Source: Halobacteriales archaeon QS_9_70_65
GTDB lineage: Archaea > Halobacteriota > Halobacteria > Halobacteriales > Haloarculaceae
Direction: 5' to 3'
Assembly (NCBI GenBank): GCA_003023535.1
Contig: PXSC01000199.1
Coordinates: 1 to 26,015 of the forward strand
Length of the DNA stretch: 26,015 nucleotides
This document shows, in pieces, positions 1 to 7,332 of the stretch (position 1 is its first letter; each line of letters starts with the position of its first letter). The notes under the pieces were generated by a model. It was not told the DNA's origin, ran no database searches, and saw only the letters and a list, made by a program, of their open reading frames with translations. The position numbers and the translations under genes are program-made.

Positions 1-103
1 CCCGCACCTCGTCGGTGTGCAAACCCGAGGGTCCCAAACCAGCCGCCTGCGGTGCGGGGCGGTGGGAAACCCCGCCGTCGCCGGGCGACGCCCGGCTGCC
101 TGA

Positions 104-152
104 GGGAGCTTCGCTCCCGCTCCGTTCACGGCGGGGAGGATGTCACATCCTC
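104..152 (+). mobile_element. Possible right end of an IS200/IS605-type (TnpB) element
   Basis: Three hairpins lie together. GGGAGC pairs with GCTCCC around a TTC loop (104-118). CTCCCGC pairs imperfectly with GCGGGGAG across 114-138. GAGGATGT faces ACATCCTC around one base (136-152). A G-rich stem followed by GGGGAGGATGTCA resembles, from memory, the 3' hairpin at right ends of haloarchaeal TnpB elements, where the omega RNA meets its guide. No TnpB domain is visible, since the window begins only about 100 bases upstream. The call rests on a remembered motif and remains tentative. Confidence 0.3.
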
Positions 153-663
153 TGTCGACGACCTACTCGCTGGTGGTTAGATCGTTCTCTGGCATAAAAC
201 TACGTCAGACAAGTTTCTATGGAGCGGAAGGTAGAGAACTACGATCGGACAGGAAACCCGCTGTCCGGGTCTTCTCACCGAGCATTTCAGTGGAACCCCG
301 GTGTGTGCGTGTGGGGCGGCAGGGACGGTAGGGGTCGAGTACGTGGTGCAGGGTGTCCGACCCCCCTCCTATGAACCGCTTCGATTGCCTCGAGACTGAA
401 TACCGATCGGCCCGACTCGTCCGGAGTGTATTTCACCGGAAACCCGGTGTGTATCTCCGATCTGCTCGCACGTTCTCGACTTAGCGTACGTCCGATCGGT
501 ACGGACCCGTGTCATCGCACCCAACAGCAGAGTCGTCCGTCGTCATATCCCGTGCGTAGTTCCGTTCGTCGCCTTCCGTATCGAAGTGTTTGCGGTGTCG
601 TTCTTCGAGGTGAACCGTGTCGGTAGGTGCGAACGCCGCTTCCTCCGAGCCGCCTTCGCCCCG

Positions 664-717
664 AAGCGCTCGAAGAGATCGAAAAGATCGAAGAGATCGA
701 CAAGATCGAAGAGATCG
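664..717 (+). repeat. 9-bp tandem repeat, six copies, consensus AAGAGATCG
   Basis: Six consecutive 9-base units run from 664 to 717. Units 2, 4 and 6 are identical, and the others differ at one to three positions. Because nine is a multiple of three, the repeat is open in several frames. In the frame starting with GTG at 627 it encodes an acidic, helix-forming Glu-Ile-Glu/Lys tract ending at TGA 765-767. It lies 76 bases upstream of the aldehyde dehydrogenase start. It may be a decayed coding tail or a simple slippage repeat; I see no promoter function. Confidence 0.7.
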
Positions 718-793
718 ACGGGCGGAGCGACACGACCGCCACGGCCGATAACTCACCGGATGGCTGAACGTTAATGCACTCAGCCGCCCTACC

Positions 794-2164
794 ATGCGGC
801 GTATGGACGTGGTCAACCCTGCGACCGGTGAACGGGAGGAGACGTACGAAGAAGACACCCGCGAGGATGTCGATGCAGCACTCGATCGGGCGACGAGCGC
901 GTTCGACGAGTGGCGTGACCGGTCGATCCGTGACCGCGAACACCTCCTCGATGCGGCCGGAAGCGTCCTCCGGGAGAACAAACGCGAGTACGCCGAGACG
1001 ATGACCCGCGAGATGGGCAAGCCGATCACCCAGGCGCTCGCCGAGGTCGAAAAGTGTGCCCGGGCCTGTGATCACTACGCCGAGCACGCCGGTGCCTACC
1101 TCGATCCCGAACCGCATCCGAGTCCACCGGGATCGACGGTCGAGACGGTGTACGAACCGCTCGGGGCCGTCCTCGCGGTGATGCCCTGGAACTTCCCCTT
1201 CTGGCAGGTGTTCCGCTTCGCAGCGCCGTACGTCACGGTGGGAAACGTTGGGCTCCTCAAACACGCCTCGAACGTCCCGGGATGTGCGCGTGCCATCGAG
1301 GAGGTGTTTCGGGAGGCCGGTTACCCCGAGGGCGTTTTCCAGTCGCTGTTGATCTCCTCGGATCTCGTCGACGACATGCTCGCCGACGATCGGCTCCGGG
1401 CGGCCACCCTCACCGGGAGCGGTCCGGCCGGGCGAGCCGTCGCGTCGACGGCCGGGGAACAACTCAAAAAGACCGTTCTCGAGCTCGGCGGGAGCGACCC
1501 GTTCGTCGTCCTCGACGACGCCGACGTCGAAGCGGCGGCCGAGACCGGTGCGTGGGCGCGCAACCAGAACAACGGACAGTCCTGCATCGCCGCCAAGCGG
1601 TTCGTCGTTCACACCGACGTGTACGACACCTTTCTGAACCGGTTCCTCGGAGAGATCGAAGCGCTCACCGTCGGCGATCCGATGGACGAGGAAACCGACG
1701 TGGGCCCGCAGGCCCGCCAGGGTCTCCTCGACGGCCTCCACGAACAGGTCGAAGCGAGCGTCGCCGCCGGTGCACGGGTCGTCACGGGCGGCGACCCGAT
1801 GGACCGGGATGGGGCGTACTACCCTCCGACGGTGCTGACGGACGTCCCCGAGGGCAGTCCGGTCGATGCCGAGGAGGTGTTCGGTCCGGTCGCTGCGGTG
1901 TACGAAGTCGACGACGAGACCGCAGCCGTCGAGAAGGCCAACGACACGGAGTTCGGCCTCGGTGCCAGTATCTGGACGGACGACCGCGACCGCGGCGAGC
2001 GCGTCGCCCGACGGATCGACGCCGGCTGTGTCTACGTCAACCAGCTCGTGAAGTCGGATCCACGGGTTCCTTTCGGCGGTATCGACGAATCCGGGTACGG
2101 GCGCGAACTCGCCGAGGACGGCATCACGGAGTTCGTCAACCGCAAGACCGTCTGGGTGGAGTGA
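794..2164 (+). CDS. NAD(P)-dependent aldehyde dehydrogenase, succinate-semialdehyde type
   Basis: This enzyme oxidises an aldehyde to the carboxylic acid using NAD(P). It is a cytoplasmic member of the ALDH superfamily, 456 residues, close to the short succinate-semialdehyde dehydrogenase type. Landmarks are the PWNFPFW loop with Asn133, the general-base Glu230 in LELGG, and the catalytic Cys264 in NNGQSC. The C-terminal VPFGGIDESGYGRE motif is also present. ATG 794 was chosen because a TTAAT-like box lies about 20 bases upstream, suggesting a leaderless transcript; an in-frame ATG at 806 is possible. The stop directly abuts the ATG of the next gene, so the two are probably translated from one mRNA. 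Its aldehyde may come from the neighbouring ThDP enzyme (inference). The substrate cannot be read from sequence. Confidence 0.9.
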   Translation: MRRMDVVNPATGEREETYEEDTREDVDAALDRATSAFDEWRDRSIRDREHLLDAAGSVLRENKREYAETMTREMGKPITQALAEVEKCARACDHYAEHAGAYLDPEPHPSPPGSTVETVYEPLGAVLAVMPWNFPFWQVFRFAAPYVTVGNVGLLKHASNVPGCARAIEEVFREAGYPEGVFQSLLISSDLVDDMLADDRLRAATLTGSGPAGRAVASTAGEQLKKTVLELGGSDPFVVLDDADVEAAAETGAWARNQNNGQSCIAAKRFVVHTDVYDTFLNRFLGEIEALTVGDPMDEETDVGPQARQGLLDGLHEQVEASVAAGARVVTGGDPMDRDGAYYPPTVLTDVPEGSPVDAEEVFGPVAAVYEVDDETAAVEKANDTEFGLGASIWTDDRDRGERVARRIDAGCVYVNQLVKSDPRVPFGGIDESGYGRELAEDGITEFVNRKTVWVE

Positions 2165-3745
2165 ATGACGGCCTCGGATCTGCTGGTGGCCTGTCTCGAG
2201 CGCGAGGGTGTCGACCACGTCTTCGGCCTGCCGGGAGAGGAGATGGAGGACCTGTTGTTCTCGCTCCGGGCGTCGGACGTGACGTTCGTCCCGGTGCGCC
2301 ACGAGCAGGGGGCGGCGTTCATGGCCGACGTCCACGGCCGGCTCACGGGCGATGCCGGCGTCTGCCTTTCGACGCTGGGCCCCGGGGCGACGAATCTCCT
2401 GACGGGCGTCGCGGACGCCCAGTTGGACAAGAGCCCGCTCGTCGCGATCACCGCACAGGGCAGCCTCGAACGGCTTCACGTGGAGAGCCATCAGGCGATC
2501 GACGTGGTCGGGATGTTCGCGCCCGTGACCAAGTGGAACGCCCAGCTGAACGACCCGGACATCGTCCACGAATCGGTCCGCAAGGCGTTCAAGATCGCCG
2601 AGTACGAGAAACCCGGTGCGACCCATCTCGAACTCCCCGAAGACGTCGCGGGCGAGGACACGGAGGTGGGTCCACTTTCGACCCGTGAGCGCGTTCGGGG
2701 TGCGGCCCCGACCCCGGATTCTCTCACCCGCGTCGAGGCGCTGCTCCGTGAGTCCGAACGACCCCTGCTCGTCGCGGGCAACGGCGCCGTCCGCACGGGG
2801 GCTGCGGGCCCGCTCCGCGAGCTGGTGGCCGTGACGGACCTCCCGGTCGTGTCCACCTACATGGGCAAGGGAGCCGTCTCGGATGACGACGAGCGCTCGC
2901 TGATGACGCTCGATTCGGGTGCCCACGAGGAGGCGGCCGATGCCATCGCGGATGCCGACCTCCTGCTCACCGTCGGTTACGACGTCGCCGAACACGATCC
3001 CGCCGACTGGAGACGCGACGATGCCGCCGTGGTTCACATCGACAGTGAACCGGCCGAAGTGTACGAAGCGTACAATCCCGACGTGGAGGTGGTCGCGGAC
3101 ATCGGTCGCACCCTCCGGGAGTTAACCGAGTGGTGTGAAGCGACGGCAGCGAGCTTCGACACCGAGTGGTATTCGGCCCTCCGTGAACACGTCGTCGCCG
3201 ATATCGACCGCGAGCCGGCCGACACACCGCCGTTCACCGTTCGGGACGTCCTCCCGATACTGCGCGAGGCGATGGCTTCCGACGACGTGTTGATCTCGGA
3301 CGTCGGGAGCCACAAGATGGCGATCGCGCAGAACTTCCCCACGTACGAGCCCGACACCTGTCTCATCTCGAACGGGCTCGCTTCGATGGGGATCGCCGTT
3401 CCCGGCGGGCTCGCCGCCGACCTCGCGATCGACGAGAACGTGGTCGCAGCGACCGGAGACGGTGGCTTCCTGATGAACGCCGCGGAGATAGAGACCGCGA
3501 CCCGCACGGGGTGTAGTTACACTATCGTCGTGTTCGACGACGGCGACTACGGGTTGATCTCCGAAAAGCAGCTGGACCACACGGACGAGACGGTCGGGAC
3601 GGGCTTGACGAACCCGGATTTCGTCACTTTCGCGGAGAGTTTCGGTATCGACGGCTACCGACCGGAGTCCCCCGCCGAACTTCGGGACGCCTTCGAGGCC
3701 GCGATCGGAGGCGGAATGGCACTGGTCGAAATCCCGGTCGAGTAG
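2165..3745 (+). CDS. Acetolactate synthase-like thiamine diphosphate enzyme (catabolic AlsS type)
   Basis: A 526-residue ThDP-dependent enzyme with the three-domain acetolactate synthase layout. The N-terminal pyrimidine-binding domain includes Glu47 in VRHEQGAAF, the residue that activates ThDP. The central domain contains VGYDVAEHDPADW, which resembles Bacillus AlsS. The C-terminal pyrophosphate domain carries GDG at 431-433. The ThDP/Mg motif GDG-x24-NN ends here in Asp458-Asp459, where Asn is usual. No small regulatory subunit gene is adjacent, which fits a catabolic rather than branched-chain biosynthetic enzyme. The family joins two 2-oxoacids or decarboxylates one. ATG 2165 directly follows the aldehyde dehydrogenase stop, so the pair forms a transcription unit. 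Exact substrate is unknown; a 2-oxoacid decarboxylase feeding the dehydrogenase is an alternative. Confidence 0.85.
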   Translation: MTASDLLVACLEREGVDHVFGLPGEEMEDLLFSLRASDVTFVPVRHEQGAAFMADVHGRLTGDAGVCLSTLGPGATNLLTGVADAQLDKSPLVAITAQGSLERLHVESHQAIDVVGMFAPVTKWNAQLNDPDIVHESVRKAFKIAEYEKPGATHLELPEDVAGEDTEVGPLSTRERVRGAAPTPDSLTRVEALLRESERPLLVAGNGAVRTGAAGPLRELVAVTDLPVVSTYMGKGAVSDDDERSLMTLDSGAHEEAADAIADADLLLTVGYDVAEHDPADWRRDDAAVVHIDSEPAEVYEAYNPDVEVVADIGRTLRELTEWCEATAASFDTEWYSALREHVVADIDREPADTPPFTVRDVLPILREAMASDDVLISDVGSHKMAIAQNFPTYEPDTCLISNGLASMGIAVPGGLAADLAIDENVVAATGDGGFLMNAAEIETATRTGCSYTIVVFDDGDYGLISEKQLDHTDETVGTGLTNPDFVTFAESFGIDGYRPESPAELRDAFEAAIGGGMALVEIPVE

Positions 3746-4038
3746 GTGGCCGGCGGTCGGTCACCGGATTCCGCTGGACCTCCATCGGCTCGTCCGCGAT
3801 AGCCACAGTTCCGGCACCGAACGTTCATCCGACGCTTCAGTTCCCGGTCTGATCCTTGCCGTATGAACCCCCCGAATAGCGCTTCGGCGGTCATCCCGGC
3901 GACGATTCCTGCCGGATCGGAGACCGCTCCGCCGAGTCCTCCAGCGAGGGCCCCTCCGAGGCCATCGGTGGACGTCTCGACGTTCTCGGTCGCTCCCTCT
4001 TCCGGGGCGAGCTGTCGGACGAACTCGAGTGCGTGATC
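3746..4038 (-). pseudogene. Remnant of a small Gly-rich protein with a CxxC C-terminus
   Basis: The minus frame from 4038 downward reads as plausible haloarchaeal protein. An acidic start (DHALEFVRQLAPEEGATE) leads to a glycine/alanine-rich stretch resembling a glycine zipper, then LKRRMNVRCRNCGYRGRAD with a CxxC pair. Upstream of 4038 the frame turns arginine-rich and offers no credible start nearby; the only ATG is at 4212. Downstream the frame has no stop until 3655, inside the 3' end of the convergent synthase gene. Both ends therefore look damaged. It could also be a divergent gene with an unusual start. I do not know its function. Confidence 0.4.
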
Positions 4039-4264
4039 GCCACGATTTCTACGAGGCCGGTCGCGAGAAGGGACGATGGTCGACGCGATTCGAGACCGCG
4101 GACGTGGCGGACGCCTCGAAGGCAACTCGTCCGGGCGCGCCGAGATACGTCGGAGGGACCGGTCGCCTCGTGCGGTCCACCGTCTTTCCGTCCGCACCGC
4201 ACATCGCTCCATTCACGCTACGATTCGAATACGAAGACGAGCCACGTCGTCCGTAGGCTACTCT

Positions 4265-5144
4265 ATGGACGGTCGGTACTCCGACTTCGAGGAACTGCGG
4301 CCGACCGGCGAGGCGTCCTACGTTCCGAAGACGAGACTGGACGACGAGTGTGATGGTGACCTCCGGCGGCAACGCATCGCGACGAGTTCCGGTGGCTACC
4401 CCGATGCGCCGGCGGCCACCGACGGCCGATGCCGGTCCTGTGGGGCGTCAGTCCCGGACGGCCGGACGAAATGCCGGGTCTGTCTCACCGACCATCTCGG
4501 GAGTGCCGCGATCGGCGCGGACGAGTCGGCGTCGACGACGCTCCTCGGCATCGTCCACCTGGTCGTCGAATCGATCACGTTCTACGGCGCCGTGGCGAAG
4601 GGCGGCGCCGCGGCGAACCTCCTCTCCGCCGACGAGGCGGAGCCGGCCGTCGACGACTACACGCTCATTTATGATCTCGACGAGGCGCCGGCGCGCCAGT
4701 TGGCCGAGCGATGGCTCCCACTTTCCGACGCGGTACAGGTGTCTCAGAGAAGGGAGAGCGGCTTCTCGGAGCCGCCCGTGACCGGACCGGGTGGCACGGG
4801 AAGGAAGCGTCGGAGCGTCAGGAGCAGCTCCTGACGCGGTTCTACGACCAGCGAGGGAACGACATCCGCGACGAGTCGCACCTCGAAGCGGTCCTCGACG
4901 ACGCCGACGACGTGGTACGGCTGGTTCCGGCGATGGCGCCGACCGAATCTCCCGGCTGGGGTGCGGCTGATCGCCGGGGTTCGTCGGTGCCGACGATGCA
5001 GGAACTCGACCGTCAAACCTGTGGACGGACGACCGACCATCGGTTCGAGACCCACGAGTCGGTTCCGGACGAGGCGTGGACGGGGCGACCGATCCGGGAG
5101 TGCCGGACGTGTGGTGCGGCTCGCTACGGACCGGGTTCGAGTAG
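4265..5144 (+). pseudogene. Frameshifted 'biosurfactant protein 1'-like zinc-ribbon protein
   Basis: ATG 4265 begins a readable haloarchaeal protein. It has a CRSCG...CRVC zinc ribbon (about 4434-4483) and a conserved core TTLLGIVHLVVESITFYGAVAKG. The frame then runs to YDLDEAPARQLAERW near 4710. Around 4741-4746 the conserved sequence moves to another frame, where SEKGERLLGAARDRT continues through to CRTCGAARYGPG near 5135. Inserting one base near 4743 would restore continuity. In the second zinc ribbon, ELDRQTCG has Arg where homologs I recall have Cys, so one ligand is lost. The expected stop is also out of frame: a TAG at 5142-5144 lies in the third frame. Family recognition is from memory ('biosurfactant protein 1' is a database name; biochemical function is uncertain). 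Decay is more likely than a single sequencing error. Confidence 0.6.
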
Positions 5145-5463
5145 GGACGGTGCCGGGCGTCGATCGATCGACAGCCCCGTAGGTAGATCCGAGTCTCGTC
5201 AGTCCACGGTTCCGGAGGACAGGCCAGCTTCGGGTCGGATCTCCGCTGGTTCGGGGCCCGATCTCCCGACGAAACGCTCGATTCTCGCCCACCCTGGACG
5301 AGATGACCGGGCGAGCACGGGGAATCGTCCGGATTTCGATGCCACCGGGGAGCATCGTCACTCCCGGGTGGAGAATCGGTCGCTCAGTCAAGTATCGATG
5401 CCGACGCGACGAGCTCGTGTACCCGCGCTGTGGCGCGCCGCACCGGCCGGGGGATTCGGTCGG
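5145..5463. other. Intergenic stretch without a recognisable gene
   Basis: Between the decayed zinc-ribbon gene and the iron-regulated promoter I recognise no gene. The frame of the pseudogene stays open through the whole stretch and into the next gene, but its translation is arginine- and serine-rich and looks non-coding. A 60-codon frame at 5303-5485 contains three cysteines near its end but no CxxC pair and no resemblance I know. Confidence 0.5.
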
Positions 5464-5504
5464 CCTAAAATGCGGAACCCTTTAGACCGATTAGGTGAGC
5501 CTAA
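5464..5504 (+). promoter_or_regulatory. Promoter with DtxR/IdeR-type iron box for the siderophore uptake operon
   Basis: The inverted repeat TTAGGTGAGCCTAA occupies 5491-5504, just before the ATG at 5510. TTAGG/CCTAA arms around four bases match the DtxR/IdeR/SirR metalloregulator operator consensus. A TATA-like TTTAGA at 5481-5486 sits about 25-29 bases upstream of the start, so the box lies between TATA and the probable leaderless transcription start, ideal for repression. A further CCTAAAA half-site is at 5464-5470. The same arms recur before the second binding-protein gene at 10618-10631. The regulator itself is not in the window. Confidence 0.7.
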
Positions 5505-5509
5505 ATCAT

Positions 5510-6670
5510 ATGCCGGGAGACGATGCGGCTCACGAGGCACCGACGCGCAGGGACTACGTGAAGTACGGCGGGGCGATCGTCGGTGGGGGTCTGCTCGCCG
5601 GATGCACGGAGAGCGGTGAACCGGAGTCGACGTCGACCGAGACGAGTACGAACACGGCGTCCCCTACCGAGGACGACGGTAGCTACACCGTATCGATGGA
5701 ACCCGTCGGCGATGTCGAATTCGAAAGCGTCCCCGAAACGTGGGTCGCCAACAACGGCAGCTGGGCCGACATGGGAATCGCGCTGGGCCAGGAACCACCC
5801 GAGGGGCTCTGGCTCACCGGCCGGTACCGTACCCGGTACTACGACGAAATTCCGGGCGTCTCCGTCGACGAGAGTGAAATAGCCGACCTCTACCGGGACG
5901 GTGTCAGCAAGGAACTCTTCTACGAACTCGACGGCGACGTCCACGTCATCGATCCGAACTTCCTGATGAACCGCTTCAAAGGCTGGGAGCGGGAAGACGT
6001 CGACGAGATCCGCGAGAACGTCTCGCCGTTCTTCGGGAACAGTATCTTCTCGCGAGGTTACCCATGGCACGAAAACTACCGGTACTACTCCCTGTACGAG
6101 GCGTTCGGAAAGCTGAGTCGGGTATTCCAACAGCAGGCCCGCTACGAATCGTTCGTATCGGTGCACGAGTCGTTCCAGGAGAACCTCGCACCCGTAGTTC
6201 CGGGGCGTAGTGACCGCCCGTCGGTGGCCGTCCTCTGGGCGAGTGGTGACCGACCGGAGACGTTCTTACCGTACGTCATCGGAGACGGGTCCAGTTTCAA
6301 GCACCTCCGCGATCTGAAACTCCGGGACGCGCTCGCGCGCTCCGACATCAAAGACTTCCACGCCGATCGCGGCGAGATCGACTACGAGACGTTACTCGAC
6401 ATCGATCCGGAAGTGCTTCTCCTCCGCGGCCAAGAAGCAAAATCGGCCGACGAGTTCGAGCAGACGGTCGTCGAATTCATGCGAAATCACGGTGTCGCGA
6501 GCGATCTCACGGCCGTCGAGAACGCTGCCGTCTACCGCGCGGGTGGCCTGTATCAGGGACCGATTACGAACCTCGTCCTGACCGAACGACTGGCGGCGAA
6601 CGTGTACGACGTCGACGAGGAACTCTTCGACCGACAGCAGGTCGCGGACATCGTCAACGGCGATATCTGA
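5510..6670 (+). CDS. Iron(III)-siderophore ABC transporter substrate-binding lipoprotein
   Basis: This 386-residue exported protein captures ferric-siderophore (or a related chelate such as a cobamide) outside the membrane and delivers it to the FecCD-type permease downstream. A twin-arginine signal (TRRDYVKYGG, Arg13-Arg14) is followed by lipobox LLAGC, with lipidation Cys32. A Thr/Ser/Glu-rich linker precedes the binding domain, as usual for haloarchaeal lipoproteins. The mature part has the FepB/BtuF-like layout, including DIDPEVLLLRGQE and YQGPITNLVLTERLA. ATG 5510 was chosen over GTG 5495 because the paralog at 10612 begins at the matching distance before HEAPTRRD and because the GTG lies inside the iron box. 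It is first in an operon of four genes. Ligand identity is inferred from family and iron box. Confidence 0.88.
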   Translation: MPGDDAAHEAPTRRDYVKYGGAIVGGGLLAGCTESGEPESTSTETSTNTASPTEDDGSYTVSMEPVGDVEFESVPETWVANNGSWADMGIALGQEPPEGLWLTGRYRTRYYDEIPGVSVDESEIADLYRDGVSKELFYELDGDVHVIDPNFLMNRFKGWEREDVDEIRENVSPFFGNSIFSRGYPWHENYRYYSLYEAFGKLSRVFQQQARYESFVSVHESFQENLAPVVPGRSDRPSVAVLWASGDRPETFLPYVIGDGSSFKHLRDLKLRDALARSDIKDFHADRGEIDYETLLDIDPEVLLLRGQEAKSADEFEQTVVEFMRNHGVASDLTAVENAAVYRAGGLYQGPITNLVLTERLAANVYDVDEELFDRQQVADIVNGDI

Positions 6671-6672
6671 TC

Positions 6673-7332
6673 ATGGCTGTCGCCGAACCCGGACGGACAC
6701 CCGGGCACGACCACGACGTCGTCATCGCCGGCGGCGGCCCGGCCGGCTGCTCGGCGGGCGTGGTCTACGCCCGCGAAGGGCTCGACACGGTCGTCTTCGA
6801 CCGCGGGCGCTCCTCGATCCGGCGCGGTGCCCACCTCGAGAACTACCTCGGCTTCCCGGCGGGCGTCGACATCGAGACGTTCCGCGAGTTGATCCACGAC
6901 CACGCTGAGGCCGCCGAGGGCGTCGATCGGATCCGACGGAAGGCGAACCTGGACGACGAGTGTACCGACCGCGATCAGTGGATCGAGTGGTTCGGCGATC
7001 ACTACGGCGAGGACGCGCCGGTCGCGCCGGAATCCGACCGCTTCCGGCGGGTTCGCGAAACCTACACCGACGCCGAACCGTCGATGTACCTCCCGGACGA
7101 CGGGATCGATGAGTACGCGAAACGCGCCCACGAGACGCTGGCCGAGCGGCTGAATCCGTCCGCGGTCACCGCCGCATCCGAGAACGCTTCCGGGGGTGAG
7201 TCCGACGGAGTCGACGCCGAGAGTGCCGTCGACACACTCGGGTCGGATACGCTGCCCGACGCGATCGACGACGAGGCCATCACGGCGTACGTGATCGACC
7301 ACGGACTCGTGGAAGCGGGGGGACACCGATGA
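6673..7332 (+). CDS. FAD-dependent oxidoreductase of the thioredoxin-reductase fold, apparently lacking its centre
   Basis: Two bases separate this gene from the binding protein, and it overlaps the permease by four bases (ATGA), so it belongs to the iron uptake operon. The N-terminus has a Rossmann FAD-binding motif GGGPAG at residues 20-25, then VVFDRG and LENYLGFPAG as in thioredoxin reductase-like enzymes. After HDHAEAA (about residue 80) the sequence passes directly to RIRRKANLDDE...DRDQWIEWFGDHYGEDAPV. In homologs I recall, that is the C-terminal tail, reached after roughly a hundred more residues covering the NAD and second FAD segments. At 219 residues the protein is short, in frame, and probably unable to bind NAD(P)H normally. 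The intact family member could reduce ferric-siderophore inside the cell (inference). It could be a natural reduced variant or a deletion product. Confidence 0.65.
   Translation: MAVAEPGRTPGHDHDVVIAGGGPAGCSAGVVYAREGLDTVVFDRGRSSIRRGAHLENYLGFPAGVDIETFRELIHDHAEAAEGVDRIRRKANLDDECTDRDQWIEWFGDHYGEDAPVAPESDRFRRVRETYTDAEPSMYLPDDGIDEYAKRAHETLAERLNPSAVTAASENASGGESDGVDAESAVDTLGSDTLPDAIDDEAITAYVIDHGLVEAGGHR

Larger units (their letters stand above)
1..793. other. Gene-poor left edge, probably mobile-element and gene debris
   Basis: I see no convincing full-length gene here. Short open frames exist, but they are arginine- and serine-rich and lack the acidic bias of haloarchaeal proteins. Contents I can support: hairpins near 104-152 that resemble the end of an IS200/IS605-type element, a 6-bp stem with an AAAC loop at 434-449, and a 9-bp tandem repeat at 664-717. 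A GTG-started frame at 627-767 reads through the repeat as an acidic Glu/Ile/Lys helix and ends in TGA. It could be a tiny gene or the tail of a decayed one. No tRNA or rRNA signature was noticed. Confidence 0.5.

Noticed and set aside
664..717. CRISPR-like repeat
   Set aside because: Units are 9 bp and directly abutting, with no spacers.
512..3037. 841-codon minus-strand open frame opposite the aldehyde dehydrogenase and synthase
   Set aside because: It is the antisense of two well-supported enzymes; its translation is Arg/His/Gly-rich and shows no domain.
4029..4256. 75-codon plus-strand GTG frame (RDRHDFYEAGREKGRWSTRFETADVAD...)
   Set aside because: Composition is acceptable, but there is no family resemblance, start signal or ending motif, and it overlaps the decayed minus gene.
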